Shown: piece by piece, positions 8,346 to 17,330 of the stretch | Layout: each line of letters starts with the position of its first letter | Position numbering within the stretch: position 1 is the first letter of the stretch | Source: Alphaproteobacteria bacterium | GTDB lineage: Bacteria; Pseudomonadota; Alphaproteobacteria; UBA9655 | Length of the DNA: 64,000 bases | NCBI GenBank assembly: GCA_027459605.1 | Contig: DAIDHR010000003.1 | Coordinates: forward strand, 17,763-81,762 | Direction: 5' to 3' | Notes under the pieces: generated by a model | What the model saw: only the letters and a program-made list of their open reading frames with translations | What the model was told of the DNA's origin: nothing | Database searches by the model: none | Made by a program: the position numbers and the translations under genes

Positions 8346-8881
8346 GGAAGCATCCTCACAAGAATATCATCTTTTACAATAAACTGATGGTAAAGAGCAC
8401 CCAAAATATGCAAGCCCACAAAAACATAAAGGCTATAAGAAATCCAAATATGAGCTGTCAAAAAAACCTTAGAGTATATATTTGGTCCCTCCATCAATGC
8501 GGGGATGGTAAAAAGACCAAAATAGTTAACAGGGTGCCCCCCCAAAACGGTCATTAAAAAACCCGTCAATGGAAAAGAAAACAGCAATATGTAAAGGATC
8601 CAAATATTAGCTTTACTAAGAAGGGCATCCCAGCGTGGAGCCTTTTCAGAATCTCGCGGGACCGGATTCAGCTCCCGCCACCATAAACGTAGGAAAGCAA
8701 GTAAAAATAGCGTAACCCCCATTTGTTCATGCCAACCAAAGAGAGTCCATTTCTTGTCAGATGGGGGCAAGTCCAACATTGTATAGGCAAGTGTATATTG
8801 CCCTAGTATTAGAAAAAACATACCCCAATGAAAAAGTTGAGTCACTCCTCCCCATTCTTTTAAAGTGTTTTTCCACGGCAC
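8336..8881 (-). CDS. Cytochrome b561 family protein
   Basis: A 181-residue four-helix membrane protein. Candidate haem-ligand histidines lie in the expected helices: H18 (LFHWGMF), H51 (GWHEQMG), H144 (TAHIWIS) and H158 (GLHILGALYH). This fits the CybB/YceJ group, small di-haem b-type cytochromes that move electrons between the quinone pool and periplasmic partners. No partner gene such as YceI is next to it. It stands alone, convergent with the small membrane protein. Confidence 0.85.
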   Translation of the reverse strand: MPWKNTLKEWGGVTQLFHWGMFFLILGQYTLAYTMLDLPPSDKKWTLFGWHEQMGVTLFLLAFLRLWWRELNPVPRDSEKAPRWDALLSKANIWILYILLFSFPLTGFLMTVLGGHPVNYFGLFTIPALMEGPNIYSKVFLTAHIWISYSLYVFVGLHILGALYHQFIVKDDILVRMLPHP

Positions 8882-9016
8882 TCTATATCCCTCCCCTTAT
8901 ACATAAGGGTTTATTTATCATAAAACGGAAAGAAAAAGGAAGAGGCTTTCTAAAGCCAATTCCAATTTACCTTCAAGAAAATTCTAGAAATGAACTATGC
9001 TTTTGATAAGATATCC

Positions 9017-9292
9017 TTATTTGCAAGGATTTTTTGTGGATGGGTTGTTATCCCAAAAGTATTTATACAATTTCTTGGTTATCAATACCTGACATCCACG
9101 TTGGTTGCCATTCCTTAAAAGAGAACAATCCATGGAATTTTCCCCAGCTTCCTCTTTTTCTGAGCAACCCCGATAATAATAGACTCCTGATAAGAAACAC
9201 TTGCAGGTTGCTTTTGCGCTTGGGTCCCCCACATTAAAACCAAGGAGAAGCCCTACACTCAGGATCAATCGTCTGAGACATTTTTTATTCAT
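9017..9292 (-). CDS. Small exported cysteine-containing protein
   Basis: A 91-residue protein with a signal peptide (KKCLRRLILSVGLLLGFNVG, probable cut after AKA) and a mature part of about 62 residues with six cysteines (CKCF, GCSE, DCSLL, GCQV and NPCK). A Shine-Dalgarno-like AAAGGA lies about 9 bases before the ATG. The cysteines suggest disulfide bonds in the periplasm or outside the cell. I do not recognise a family. An interrupted gene of similar size and layout begins 209 bases away on the other strand. Confidence 0.6.
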   Translation of the reverse strand: MNKKCLRRLILSVGLLLGFNVGDPSAKATCKCFLSGVYYYRGCSEKEEAGENSMDCSLLRNGNQRGCQVLITKKLYKYFWDNNPSTKNPCK

Positions 9293-9501
9293 GAGGAGTT
9301 TCCTTTCATGTTCTAAGACTGCTCTTTCAAGGATCGTATGGAAAGTCTTTTAAAAATTCCTTAACAATGGATCAGAGGGAGATGGTTTTTATTCCAATCA
9401 AAGTCCATTTTTTCATCAAATCTTAAAGAAAGTTTAATACATTGTTCGATATAATCGAAATATTTAAAAAACTTTTATTCAAGAAAGAAAAGGAGACCTT
9501 A

Positions 9502-9672
9502 ATGAAAGGAAACTTAATACAGGTAATGGTCGGAGGCGTGTTCTTAACCATAGGAACCCCTATCCAAGCAATACAAAGATGCGAGTCTGGCGAATGCTAT
9601 CGTGTTGTTTGTGGGGGCAATAGCAATGAAGCTGGGAGAAATTGTCAAGAAGAGTGCAAGTCTCGGGGATGA
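9502..9672 (+). CDS. Small exported Cys-containing protein, cut by an in-frame UGA
   Basis: The start at 9502 follows an AAGGAG site by 6 bases. The 56-residue product has a signal peptide (IQVMVGGVFLTIGTPIQA) and a mature part with CESGECYRVVCGG and CQEECKSRG. It ends at a UGA that is followed at once, in the same frame, by an ATG and 29 more codons with further cysteines (DISCGPDP, WLCVCSKP) ending at 9765. The intact reading would be about 87 residues, close to the 91-residue gene on the opposite strand. It is either a nonsense-mutated gene or a natural short form. Confidence 0.55.
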   Translation: MKGNLIQVMVGGVFLTIGTPIQAIQRCESGECYRVVCGGNSNEAGRNCQEECKSRG

Positions 9673-9847
9673 ATGGGAGCTATTACCGGCGCAAGTCCAG
9701 ATATTTCTTGTGGACCCGACCCTGATTTGGTCAGGACTTGGCTTTGTGTATGTAGTAAACCCTAATTATCCCTGGGCAAGGGAGAATGACACCCTTCATC
9801 ATTGAAGTGTATCAACAGCGCTAAAAAAACTCCCCTAGATTTTTTCC

Positions 9848-11143
9848 TTAACAACTGTGAATCGAGGCGGGAGCTCTTGAGGCTTTAACCTTCATCAACG
9901 TGTAAAGGATACTTCCAATCGTAATTGTGCAGGCAAACATCAGATAATAAGCAACCGCATTTACACCACCCGTATTTTGAATAAGCCACATCGAGATAAT
10001 CGGGGCAACACCCCCAAAGGCAATGGATGTAAAATTCCAACAGAATGCCACGCTTGTTGCTCGAATATTGGTTGGAAATGTTTCAGCTACAACGGGATTA
10101 AGTGTCCCTTCGGTCATTCCAATAAAAGCTCCCAAGAGAAGCGACATGATAAATATTAGAGAGGAAAACCCGCTTTCTAAAGAATGAATGAAAGGAGAAA
10201 CAGAGACAAAAATGCCTACTGTCCCCAGCAGAATTATAAATCGCTTATTTATTTTATCAGACAAATATCCGAAAATGATTGTTGCAAGGGTATAGCTCAC
10301 CATGGTCAATAAATTAAAGAGCCCTGCTGTACGAGAATCATAATTCAGAAAATCAATCATCATGGTTTTTCCAAAGATAAAGACAACAAAGAAGGAAATT
10401 TGAGTTGTCAGAAAAATGGCGAATAAGCTAAGAAGGGACGTCTTGTGACTCCGGAAAAGCTCGGCAAGGGGATTGCGAACAAGGTTTTGGTTTTGCTTTA
10501 CCGTGATGAAATCTGGACTTTCTAACAGATTACGCCTCATATAAAAGGCTAACAAACTTCCGATAACACTTATAAAAAAAGGAATTCTCCAGGCATAAGC
10601 ATAAAGAGTTTCTTGCGTAACCCAGGATTCAACAATAAAAATTGTGCAGGCACTGAGAACAAGCCCCATTCCAACACCGGTCAAAGCAAAGGTACCAAAA
10701 AAGCCCCGCTTGTTTTGGGGAACAGACTCATACAAATAAACGCAGGAGGCGCCAAATTCTCCTCCCAAGGCAATTCCTTGAACAACACGAATGAAGACCA
10801 AGGTAATAGGAGCTATAATTCCTATCTGTTGGTAAGTGGGGAGGATGCCTATGCAAAGCGTGGGGATCGACATCAATAATATCGTTATGGTTAACATTTT
10901 CTTCCGACTAAACTTATCTCCAATATAGCCAAAAAGGACTCCACCTAAGGGTCGAGCTGCAAGACCAACCGCAAAGGTTGAAAACGTTAAAATTATCGAA
11001 ACAAATCGATCATCTGAGGGAAAAAAGAGGGTGCTAATAACCGTTGAAAAATAAGCATAGAGCGTATATTCATACCACTCTAAAACATTGCCAATGGACG
11101 AAGAAACTATTGAATTTACAATGTGCTTATTTGTCGCTGCCAT
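9848..11143 (-). CDS. MFS transporter, metabolite:H+ symporter (ProP-like) family
   Basis: About 431 residues with 12 membrane helices. The start at 11143 (MAATNKHIVNSIVSSSIGN) has GAGGAG 5 bases upstream; a longer in-frame start at 11194 is less likely. The signature of the MHS family is visible: NVLEWYEYTLYAYF in helix 1, the RPLGGVLFGYIGDKFSRKK loop, and GEFGASCVYLYE in helix 4. Relatives carry proline, betaine, citrate or ketoglutarate with protons. The substrate is not deducible. Confidence 0.85.
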   Translation of the reverse strand: MAATNKHIVNSIVSSSIGNVLEWYEYTLYAYFSTVISTLFFPSDDRFVSIILTFSTFAVGLAARPLGGVLFGYIGDKFSRKKMLTITILLMSIPTLCIGILPTYQQIGIIAPITLVFIRVVQGIALGGEFGASCVYLYESVPQNKRGFFGTFALTGVGMGLVLSACTIFIVESWVTQETLYAYAWRIPFFISVIGSLLAFYMRRNLLESPDFITVKQNQNLVRNPLAELFRSHKTSLLSLFAIFLTTQISFFVVFIFGKTMMIDFLNYDSRTAGLFNLLTMVSYTLATIIFGYLSDKINKRFIILLGTVGIFVSVSPFIHSLESGFSSLIFIMSLLLGAFIGMTEGTLNPVVAETFPTNIRATSVAFCWNFTSIAFGGVAPIISMWLIQNTGGVNAVAYYLMFACTITIGSILYTLMKVKASRAPASIHSC

Positions 11144-11329
11144 GTTCACTCCTCTATCTTTGCGGAAAAGCCTTAAGCCTTTACACCCGCGCATAATATC
11201 TCAAGACTCTGAAATTCTACGCGGTTCCCATGGCGGGTCAATAGGGATAATGGGAAAGAGGATACTTTTTGTTTAATGAGGCCAGAACCTTATACATACC
11301 ACCCCTCTTCTGAGGACAGAAGTCACTTG

Positions 11330-11415
11330 TGGTGCCCGCTGCCAGACTCGAACTGGCACGGCCTTTCGACCGACAGATTTTAAGTCTGTTGTGTCTACCA
11401 TTCCACCAAGCGGGC
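11330..11415 (-). tRNA. tRNA-Leu (anticodon UAA)
   Basis: The minus strand folds as a class II tRNA of 86 bases. The acceptor stem GCCCGCT pairs with AGCGGGC, the discriminator is A, and CCA is encoded. The anticodon stem-loop is CAGACTTAAAATCTG with anticodon TAA. A variable arm is present between the anticodon and T arms, and the T loop is GTTCGAGTC. All arms are intact. The neighbouring miaA product would be expected to modify tRNAs that read codons starting with U, such as this one. Confidence 0.95.
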
Positions 11416-11644
11416 ACACGGCCGACCTTACCCGGTTCATTTTTCCAAATCAAGGGGGTTTGCCTTTATGGGAGAGCATGACTCATAAAAAAATTTAGGA
11501 ACCGCAAATACAGGATCTGAGATCTTATTCCAATCACAAATAGTCTCGTAAGTAACCTCAATCAAATAAAGGCTCTCAAAACTTCCCTTTACTAATTTCA
11601 GAAAAAGAGTTTATCATAAGTGCTACTTTAGGGAGATTTATAAA

Positions 11645-12112
11645 ATGAAAAAAACCTTCTTTGCTCTTCTTATTGGGCTCTTATCTTTTATTTCTTTAAG
11701 TTCTTCACATGCAATGCAGACTGAGAAAACAGAAGAAGAAACAAACAAAAACCTCTCAGTTAAAGCCTTAAAAGTAGACGATGATCTTTTGGAGATAATT
11801 AAAAAGCTCCAAGAAAAAACTCTCAATTTAGAGAACGAAAACAAGATCTTACAAGGTAAGGTTTTGTATCATGATAAAATTCTTGAGGAAAATCCGTCCC
11901 ATAGACGTAAACTGAGAGTTGGTCCGGAAATTTGGGTTTCATTTGCTCTCGGTATCACGTACTATTTGGCCACATATGATCTGTCAACTTCCTTAGCTAT
12001 CGTAAGTTACGGAATATCCATTCTTTTCGTCCTTTGGAGCCTTACACATAAACACGATGATACTTTTCACGCTATGACTCGTACTAAAGAATCAAAGAAG
12101 GATGAAAAATAG
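11645..12112 (+). CDS. Unknown exported coiled-coil protein with two C-terminal membrane segments
   Basis: A 155-residue protein. It has a signal peptide (FFALLIGLLSFISLSSSHA, cut before MQ), a charged segment likely to form a coiled coil (about residues 48-85, EIIKKLQEKTLNLENENK), and two hydrophobic segments near residues 100-142. AGGGAG is found 8 bases before the ATG. Its TAG shares a base with the GTG start of the next gene, so the two are coupled. I do not recognise a family. Confidence 0.65.
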   Translation: MKKTFFALLIGLLSFISLSSSHAMQTEKTEEETNKNLSVKALKVDDDLLEIIKKLQEKTLNLENENKILQGKVLYHDKILEENPSHRRKLRVGPEIWVSFALGITYYLATYDLSTSLAIVSYGISILFVLWSLTHKHDDTFHAMTRTKESKKDEK

Positions 12113-14049
12113 TGCTTAATGGTCTGGTAGTACCGATATTCGCGCTCTTAGGGACATTTACTGAAAAAGAAGTCCTTCCAACATTTCTTCCTTTCAATCC
12201 TGCCCCTCAACCTGAAATAGCGGAAGTTTGTGAACACTTGCAAGAACAACCTGAGTTCTCTTCTTTAATCTCGACGTATGAAAAGTCTCTTAAAACACCT
12301 AATCCATCAAGCCTCAATCAAAACGAAAATAAGCTTTTCACTCATCCCCTCTCTCGCTTTATCTCTTCTAAGGAAGATGCTCTAAAGGCCAAGGTTTTTA
12401 AAGCTGTCAAAGAAGGAACATACTCTGTCCTTAGAGAGCTCTTTCCTTGGGAAATGTATGACTTTTTTGTTCCTAAAATAGAGCGAATCTTTTCTGGCCT
12501 GCGCTTTGGGATAAATTGGTTCCAAAAGCATAATAGGGATCGATTAAATGAGGGCAAATTTCTTAGAAAATTGGAGAGAGAAGACTATTACTCAGCTGGT
12601 GCCATGGCCCATCATATAGCCCAGTATTTTTGGCACTCCCTCGTCATTGAACGAGATTTGTATGCCTTTGTTTTAGATAACACAACTTTCCATTCTTATA
12701 AGAAACCAATCCTTGAGCATATGAAATATCTGAGACACATGTATACGAAATGGAACAACCGCCGTCTTAAGTTGTACCACATGAATCACGCTCTGCTTGA
12801 AGCACGCCAGGCTCAATTAATTTTGAAACTTAAATGTAATGAAGCAAATGATACAGCTGAAACCGCAGAGATTATGGTACGGATAAACAGATATGAAAAC
12901 CTTATCAATGCTCTACAAGCGGCATTTTTTAATGACTGTATGGACGAAAAGGGCTTGAGTGTCTTAGAGCGTGTCTGGGATACAACCAGTAGCTTTATTG
13001 AAAAAGTTGGCGCCTTTCTTCGATTGAATGAGAAGAGCCAGACCCCTCTAAATGTAACCACTTATCTAGATACACTGAAAAGGATGGTGGAAGAGGATAA
13101 AAAAGTTGTCCTAAAGCAACAATCTATCGATCCACAAGACTGGGATCTCTATGATTGGCAACTGAAACCACCAAATGAATTTCAAAGAAGATTTGAAGAA
13201 AAAAATCCCGAAGATAAACCTACCCCAAAGAGTTTCCTTTTTAATCTTCTTGTGTGGGACAATATTCATATAGCCCGCCATCTTTGTAATTCTGTTATTA
13301 TTAAACCCCAAGACAAAAACAATGTTTGGGATGAACAGCGACAAGAAATAGAAGTCTATTCGGTCCTTCTAAAAAAGCTTTTTGAAAAACAACAGGAAAC
13401 AGACAACATTTTAAAACTTTTAGGGGAAGAAGCCGAGCAATTCGAAAAAGAAAGTAAGGAGAGTGCTTTAAAGAACCCTACTCAGCTCTATGCAAATATG
13501 AGTGATTGCGAGCGCTTATCGTTACTGCTTTTTAATAAAATGGTGCATGTAAAATGGGCTTTTCTAAAGAAAACCAAAGATAATTTTAACAAGGAAGATA
13601 CAACCTGGCAGCGTATAGTAAATAGCATAAAACGAAAGGGAATCCGGTTGGCTACGGAGGGAACACTTTGGGATAAGACGCCTAATTTTAAGGATTCACA
13701 AGAAGAAGCTGAAAAACTGTTGGTTTTCGCAGAAGCAACTTTGCAAGCCGCAAAAGGACTTATGGGGCTTGCTGCTCAAAATGATACATATGAGGGATTT
13801 GAAGTTTTACCTCAAGGAAAACTGGAAGAAGACCTCCCATTTCAAAACTCCCCGCCTATAAGTAGCCCTCATTACTGGAACCAAGTCATGCTTAACATGA
13901 ATACTCGAGCTTCCCAAACTTGGGGATCTTTAAAAGAATGGGGTGAATGGGGAAAGGATAATTTGAGCGAAGTTTCGAATACTTGGAAAGGAAAGCTTCC
14001 CTTATCATCTCGTTCCTCTGATGATCTTGAGAAAAAAAAGAGTCAGTAG
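12112..14049 (+). CDS. Unknown 645-residue protein, mostly helical
   Basis: It starts at a GTG overlapping the TAG of the preceding gene. The N terminus is hydrophobic (MLNGLVVPIFALLGTF) and may be a signal or anchor. The rest is polar, rich in Glu, Lys, Leu and Asn, and looks helical with several probable coiled coils, for example around residues 225-265 and 420-450. No enzyme motif is visible. The coupling to a signal-peptide protein suggests the two act together at the cell envelope. Codon use resembles the neighbours. Confidence 0.6.
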   Translation: MLNGLVVPIFALLGTFTEKEVLPTFLPFNPAPQPEIAEVCEHLQEQPEFSSLISTYEKSLKTPNPSSLNQNENKLFTHPLSRFISSKEDALKAKVFKAVKEGTYSVLRELFPWEMYDFFVPKIERIFSGLRFGINWFQKHNRDRLNEGKFLRKLEREDYYSAGAMAHHIAQYFWHSLVIERDLYAFVLDNTTFHSYKKPILEHMKYLRHMYTKWNNRRLKLYHMNHALLEARQAQLILKLKCNEANDTAETAEIMVRINRYENLINALQAAFFNDCMDEKGLSVLERVWDTTSSFIEKVGAFLRLNEKSQTPLNVTTYLDTLKRMVEEDKKVVLKQQSIDPQDWDLYDWQLKPPNEFQRRFEEKNPEDKPTPKSFLFNLLVWDNIHIARHLCNSVIIKPQDKNNVWDEQRQEIEVYSVLLKKLFEKQQETDNILKLLGEEAEQFEKESKESALKNPTQLYANMSDCERLSLLLFNKMVHVKWAFLKKTKDNFNKEDTTWQRIVNSIKRKGIRLATEGTLWDKTPNFKDSQEEAEKLLVFAEATLQAAKGLMGLAAQNDTYEGFEVLPQGKLEEDLPFQNSPPISSPHYWNQVMLNMNTRASQTWGSLKEWGEWGKDNLSEVSNTWKGKLPLSSRSSDDLEKKKSQ

Positions 14050-14145
14050 CTTTATGATAAAATAAAAGTCATAGTCTTTAAGTCACTTTTTTCATCCAAA
14101 TCAAAAAGATTCTGTAAGACTGGACTGTTCCTGATCTGCTTAATC

Positions 14146-14493
14146 TTAAAAGAAAACTAAGTTTAATAAAGAAAGCCCTACCAAACATACTGAGAGAAAG
14201 ACAGACGCAGATGCTGCATCCTTGGAGAACATGATAAGAGGATCCTCAGTTTTCTTGAATGCGTCATTTGCCTTTTCTATAGCTGTATTGATCAATTCAA
14301 CAATAATCATAAGGCTTAAGGAAAAAATTACAAAATACTTGTTAAATGAGGGAGCCGGCCACCAAAAAGTAAAAGGGACGACAAAGGCACATCCTATCAC
14401 CTCTAGGCGAAAGGCTATCTCGGTTTTCCAAGTTTGCTGAAGTCCGTGCAGCGAGTTAATAAAGGCTCTTCCTAAATGGCGAATGAAAATCAT
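14146..14493 (-). CDS. dgkA: Diacylglycerol kinase DgkA
   Basis: A 115-residue three-helix membrane protein of the prokaryotic DgkA family. The active-site helix ELINTAIEKANDAF carries E66, N69 and E73, matching the catalytic and metal-binding residues, and KDAASASVFLS (from K91) is the conserved last helix start. The enzyme phosphorylates diacylglycerol to phosphatidic acid and recycles lipid headgroup leftovers. Some relatives act on undecaprenol instead. It lies 18 bases downstream of the DUF4139 gene on the same strand. Confidence 0.85.
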   Translation of the reverse strand: MIFIRHLGRAFINSLHGLQQTWKTEIAFRLEVIGCAFVVPFTFWWPAPSFNKYFVIFSLSLMIIVELINTAIEKANDAFKKTEDPLIMFSKDAASASVFLSVCLVGLSLLNLVFF

Positions 14494-14511
14494 AAGGTTT
14501 AAGGTGCTTTT

Positions 14512-15807
14512 TTATTCTATATTCATGCGGATCCGATACCTAAGGCTAACCTCTTCCTGAGGGGCAATATTTATTGTCCATTTAAGGCGGTTTTCTTCCT
14601 CTTCATGAGTGTGTGTTTCTCTTAGAACAATCCATTCGCCGGGAACATTTTGAAAGACTGTCACTTGTTCAGGAGAATGGGTTGTATTTTTTAGATCCAG
14701 GCGATATCCAGATTCAACTACTTGATTCCCAAGCTTTCGGTAATCAGTTTGTCGCATTTCAGCTGTAATTTCTTTTGTACTTCCAATACGTAAACTTAAA
14801 GATTTCCCAATGGGGGTTGCAGATGTTTTATTCTCTCCAATATAAAGTAAAGAATTATCAGAAGTCCTTTGAAAAGCCTTAATAATTCCTTCAGGGAGAG
14901 ATACGCCAAGCCCTTGAGATGCATCATTTTTTACAGACAGCCAGGTCTCCACAGTAGGCTTCATCACAACTCCTTCTTCATCAACAACAATATTATTTTT
15001 AGGGTAAATACGGAAACTTTTTGTAGGGGTTAGATTTTGAGCGGAAATCCAAGATATGTTTTTAACAGCTTTATCTGAAAGACTTATGAGCCTTTTAATA
15101 TCGTAAAATTGCTCTTTCTTGTACGCAACACTGAAGTGCCCCTTTTTAATATTGATTCCACTTTGATTGCGAAGGTTAATCCAGCTTTTTAGGTCTAAGT
15201 GAATACCTCCTTTGTCAACGGTAACTGTATAACCCGCATCCCATGAAAAACCTTTGGCAAGATATCCTATCTCAAAAGGATATTCCCCTTCCTTTGGGTT
15301 GATAAGTTTAAGGGTGATCATTGGTTCAGAAACAAGTGAATAAGGAAGATGCGGAAACGCGATCCGACTTTTAGAGATTGCAAAAACTGTACCCATGGAC
15401 TCAACGATGACGTTCTCCCCATCGATCGCCAAAAGCTTTGCAACTGGGGACGTTGGCTCTAATTGGGTGGGCCTTATTTGTATAGCTTCACCAATTGAAT
15501 TTTGCAAAAGCTTCTCACGCGTAATATCAGGGGCTTGAAACGTATATTCTAGGACATTTAATGGGGGAGCAGGAGGAAGAACTTGAAACAAGAAACTGTC
15601 GATCATGATTGAAGTAGGCACATCCTTGATCAAAAGTTTGTTAGACCCTTCTTTTAACAAGGCCTTTCGTTGTTCTTTTACAAGGGCCATATCTTGGGGA
15701 TAGAGAGTGACACTGATTCCTAATTGTGAGGATTGGGTAACGTCTTGTACAATAGCTTGCGCAGGGTACAGTAAAAGCAGAGAGAAAAGAAAGGCAAATA
15801 GTTTCAT
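14512..15807 (-). CDS. DUF4139 domain exported protein
   Basis: A 431-residue protein with a signal peptide (AFLFSLLLLYPAQA). The mature part is beta-rich, with the block IGYLAKGFSWDAGYTVTV and the later LKWTINIAPQEEVSLRYRI that are typical of DUF4139 proteins. Family function is unknown. It is placed between rmuC, 2 bases upstream, and dgkA, and may share their transcript. Confidence 0.7.
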   Translation of the reverse strand: MKLFAFLFSLLLLYPAQAIVQDVTQSSQLGISVTLYPQDMALVKEQRKALLKEGSNKLLIKDVPTSIMIDSFLFQVLPPAPPLNVLEYTFQAPDITREKLLQNSIGEAIQIRPTQLEPTSPVAKLLAIDGENVIVESMGTVFAISKSRIAFPHLPYSLVSEPMITLKLINPKEGEYPFEIGYLAKGFSWDAGYTVTVDKGGIHLDLKSWINLRNQSGINIKKGHFSVAYKKEQFYDIKRLISLSDKAVKNISWISAQNLTPTKSFRIYPKNNIVVDEEGVVMKPTVETWLSVKNDASQGLGVSLPEGIIKAFQRTSDNSLLYIGENKTSATPIGKSLSLRIGSTKEITAEMRQTDYRKLGNQVVESGYRLDLKNTTHSPEQVTVFQNVPGEWIVLRETHTHEEEENRLKWTINIAPQEEVSLRYRIRMNIE

Positions 15808-15809
15808 AG

Positions 15810-17174
15810 TTAGCTGACCTTTTTTAATTCAGGTGATTGAAGCTCGCGAGGGGTGTGGTCAAGAGAATCAACAGAAGCAATTTCAGACGCCTCTGGAACA
15901 GACCCTAAATCTTTAAATTTGCGTGCACTTGAAAGGACCCGATGCTCTAAACTTCCCATAGCGTTGTTATAGGACTGTATGGCACTTCCTAAATTTCTTC
16001 CCAAGCGGGTAAAATGGTCTGCCATATCGGCAAGGCGTTTATGAAGTTCTCGGCCAAGTTCGCTAATTTCTTTTGCATTGTGAGCAAGGTGCTCATGGCG
16101 CCATCCATAAGCAACGGCTCTTAAAAGGGCAATAAGGGTTGTAGGAGTAGCCAAAATAATACGATCTTCTGCTCCGACCTCAATTAAACTTGGATCTTGT
16201 TCAAGAGCTGCGCTAAAGAAAGTTTCTCCGGGCAAAAACAAAACAACAAATTCTGGAGCGGGTTGAAAATGATCATAGTAAGATCGTTTTGCAAGAGCTT
16301 TGATGTGCGCCCGCACTTGGCGAGCATGGTCTTTTAGCTTATCTTGTCGGGAGACTTCATCTTTTTCTTCCAGTGCTTCGAGGTAGGCCGCCAAAGGAGC
16401 TTTCGCATCAACAATGATTTTTTTCCCACCAGGTAAATTAATAATAAGATCTGGGCGAAGTTTTCCTTCATTTTCTGGTGAGGAAACCTGCTCTTCAAAA
16501 TCACAAAAATTAACCATTCCAGCCATCTCTACAACTCGCCTAAGTTGTATTTCTCCCCATCTGCCGCGAACAGTAGGAGCTCTTAATGCATTGACAAGAT
16601 TTGATGTTTCTGCTTTGAGCTGCTTTTGGCTAGAGAGTAATTCATTTACCTGATGTTTCAGAACGGCATATGCACTCATTCGAGATTTTTCAAGCTCAAT
16701 GATTTTTTTATCAACTGTTTGAAGAGATTCGGTCACTGGCTTTACAAGGTTGGAGATGGTCTCTTGTCGCTTCAAAAGATCATTTTGGGCTGCTTCCTGA
16801 TACTTCTCAAGAGTTGCTTTTGCCAATTCTAAAAAAGATTTATTGGTAAGGGAAAGGGCCTCAGAAGAGATAACCTTAAACTTATCTTCCCATTGTTTTT
16901 GGATGTTTTCAAAAAGGGAGAGTTTGTCCCTGCTTTCTTGCTCTGTACGCTGGAGAGCAGTTCTAAGTTCAGCATTTCTCTCACCTTGTAGACGCAAATC
17001 TTCTTCTCGTTTAATGAGAAGAGCTTCTATGTCTTGCAGACGGCTAGCCCGTTCCTGATAAAGTGTTTTTTCTTGAGAAATAAGTACAAGTTTTCTTTGA
17101 AAGAAAATAAAAACAAAGGATCCCATAAGAGTGGCTCCTCCCACAAATCCCAGAATCCCCTCAAGCCCGAACAT
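15810..17174 (-). CDS. rmuC: DNA recombination protein RmuC
   Basis: A 454-residue protein with an N-terminal membrane segment (ILGFVGGATLMGSFVFIFF), a long coiled coil (about residues 30-200), and the RmuC nuclease-like domain (GRWGEIQLRRVVEMAG, PDLIINLPGGKKIIVDAKAP, ELGRELHKRLADMADH). The D-x-K type core PDLIINLP...IIVDAKAP fits a PD-(D/E)xK fold. RmuC limits inversions and rearrangements at short inverted repeats, which is of interest in a genome with many palindromic elements. Confidence 0.9.
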   Translation of the reverse strand: MFGLEGILGFVGGATLMGSFVFIFFQRKLVLISQEKTLYQERASRLQDIEALLIKREEDLRLQGERNAELRTALQRTEQESRDKLSLFENIQKQWEDKFKVISSEALSLTNKSFLELAKATLEKYQEAAQNDLLKRQETISNLVKPVTESLQTVDKKIIELEKSRMSAYAVLKHQVNELLSSQKQLKAETSNLVNALRAPTVRGRWGEIQLRRVVEMAGMVNFCDFEEQVSSPENEGKLRPDLIINLPGGKKIIVDAKAPLAAYLEALEEKDEVSRQDKLKDHARQVRAHIKALAKRSYYDHFQPAPEFVVLFLPGETFFSAALEQDPSLIEVGAEDRIILATPTTLIALLRAVAYGWRHEHLAHNAKEISELGRELHKRLADMADHFTRLGRNLGSAIQSYNNAMGSLEHRVLSSARKFKDLGSVPEASEIASVDSLDHTPRELQSPELKKVS

Positions 17175-17330
17175 GGTTATCTCTTTGCGTTATTAAGTTC
17201 TATACAAAAAAGTTCACCGAATATGATAATAGGTCTGGCGTCTTTAACCAACATGTTTTATGACAATAGTTAAACCCCTTTTAGGGATACACGCTTTTAT
17301 GTGATTTGACCACACTTTGCGGAGGATCAA

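Noticed and set aside
9670..9672. UGA read as Trp or selenocysteine in the small exported gene
   Set aside because: UGA ends other genes here (for example pgsA), Trp is written UGG, and no insertion-element hairpin is evident after the codon. A nonsense mutation is simpler.
9602..9805. Plus-strand frame overlapping the small exported gene in another phase
   Set aside because: The cysteine-bearing continuation is in the phase of the signal peptide, not in this one.
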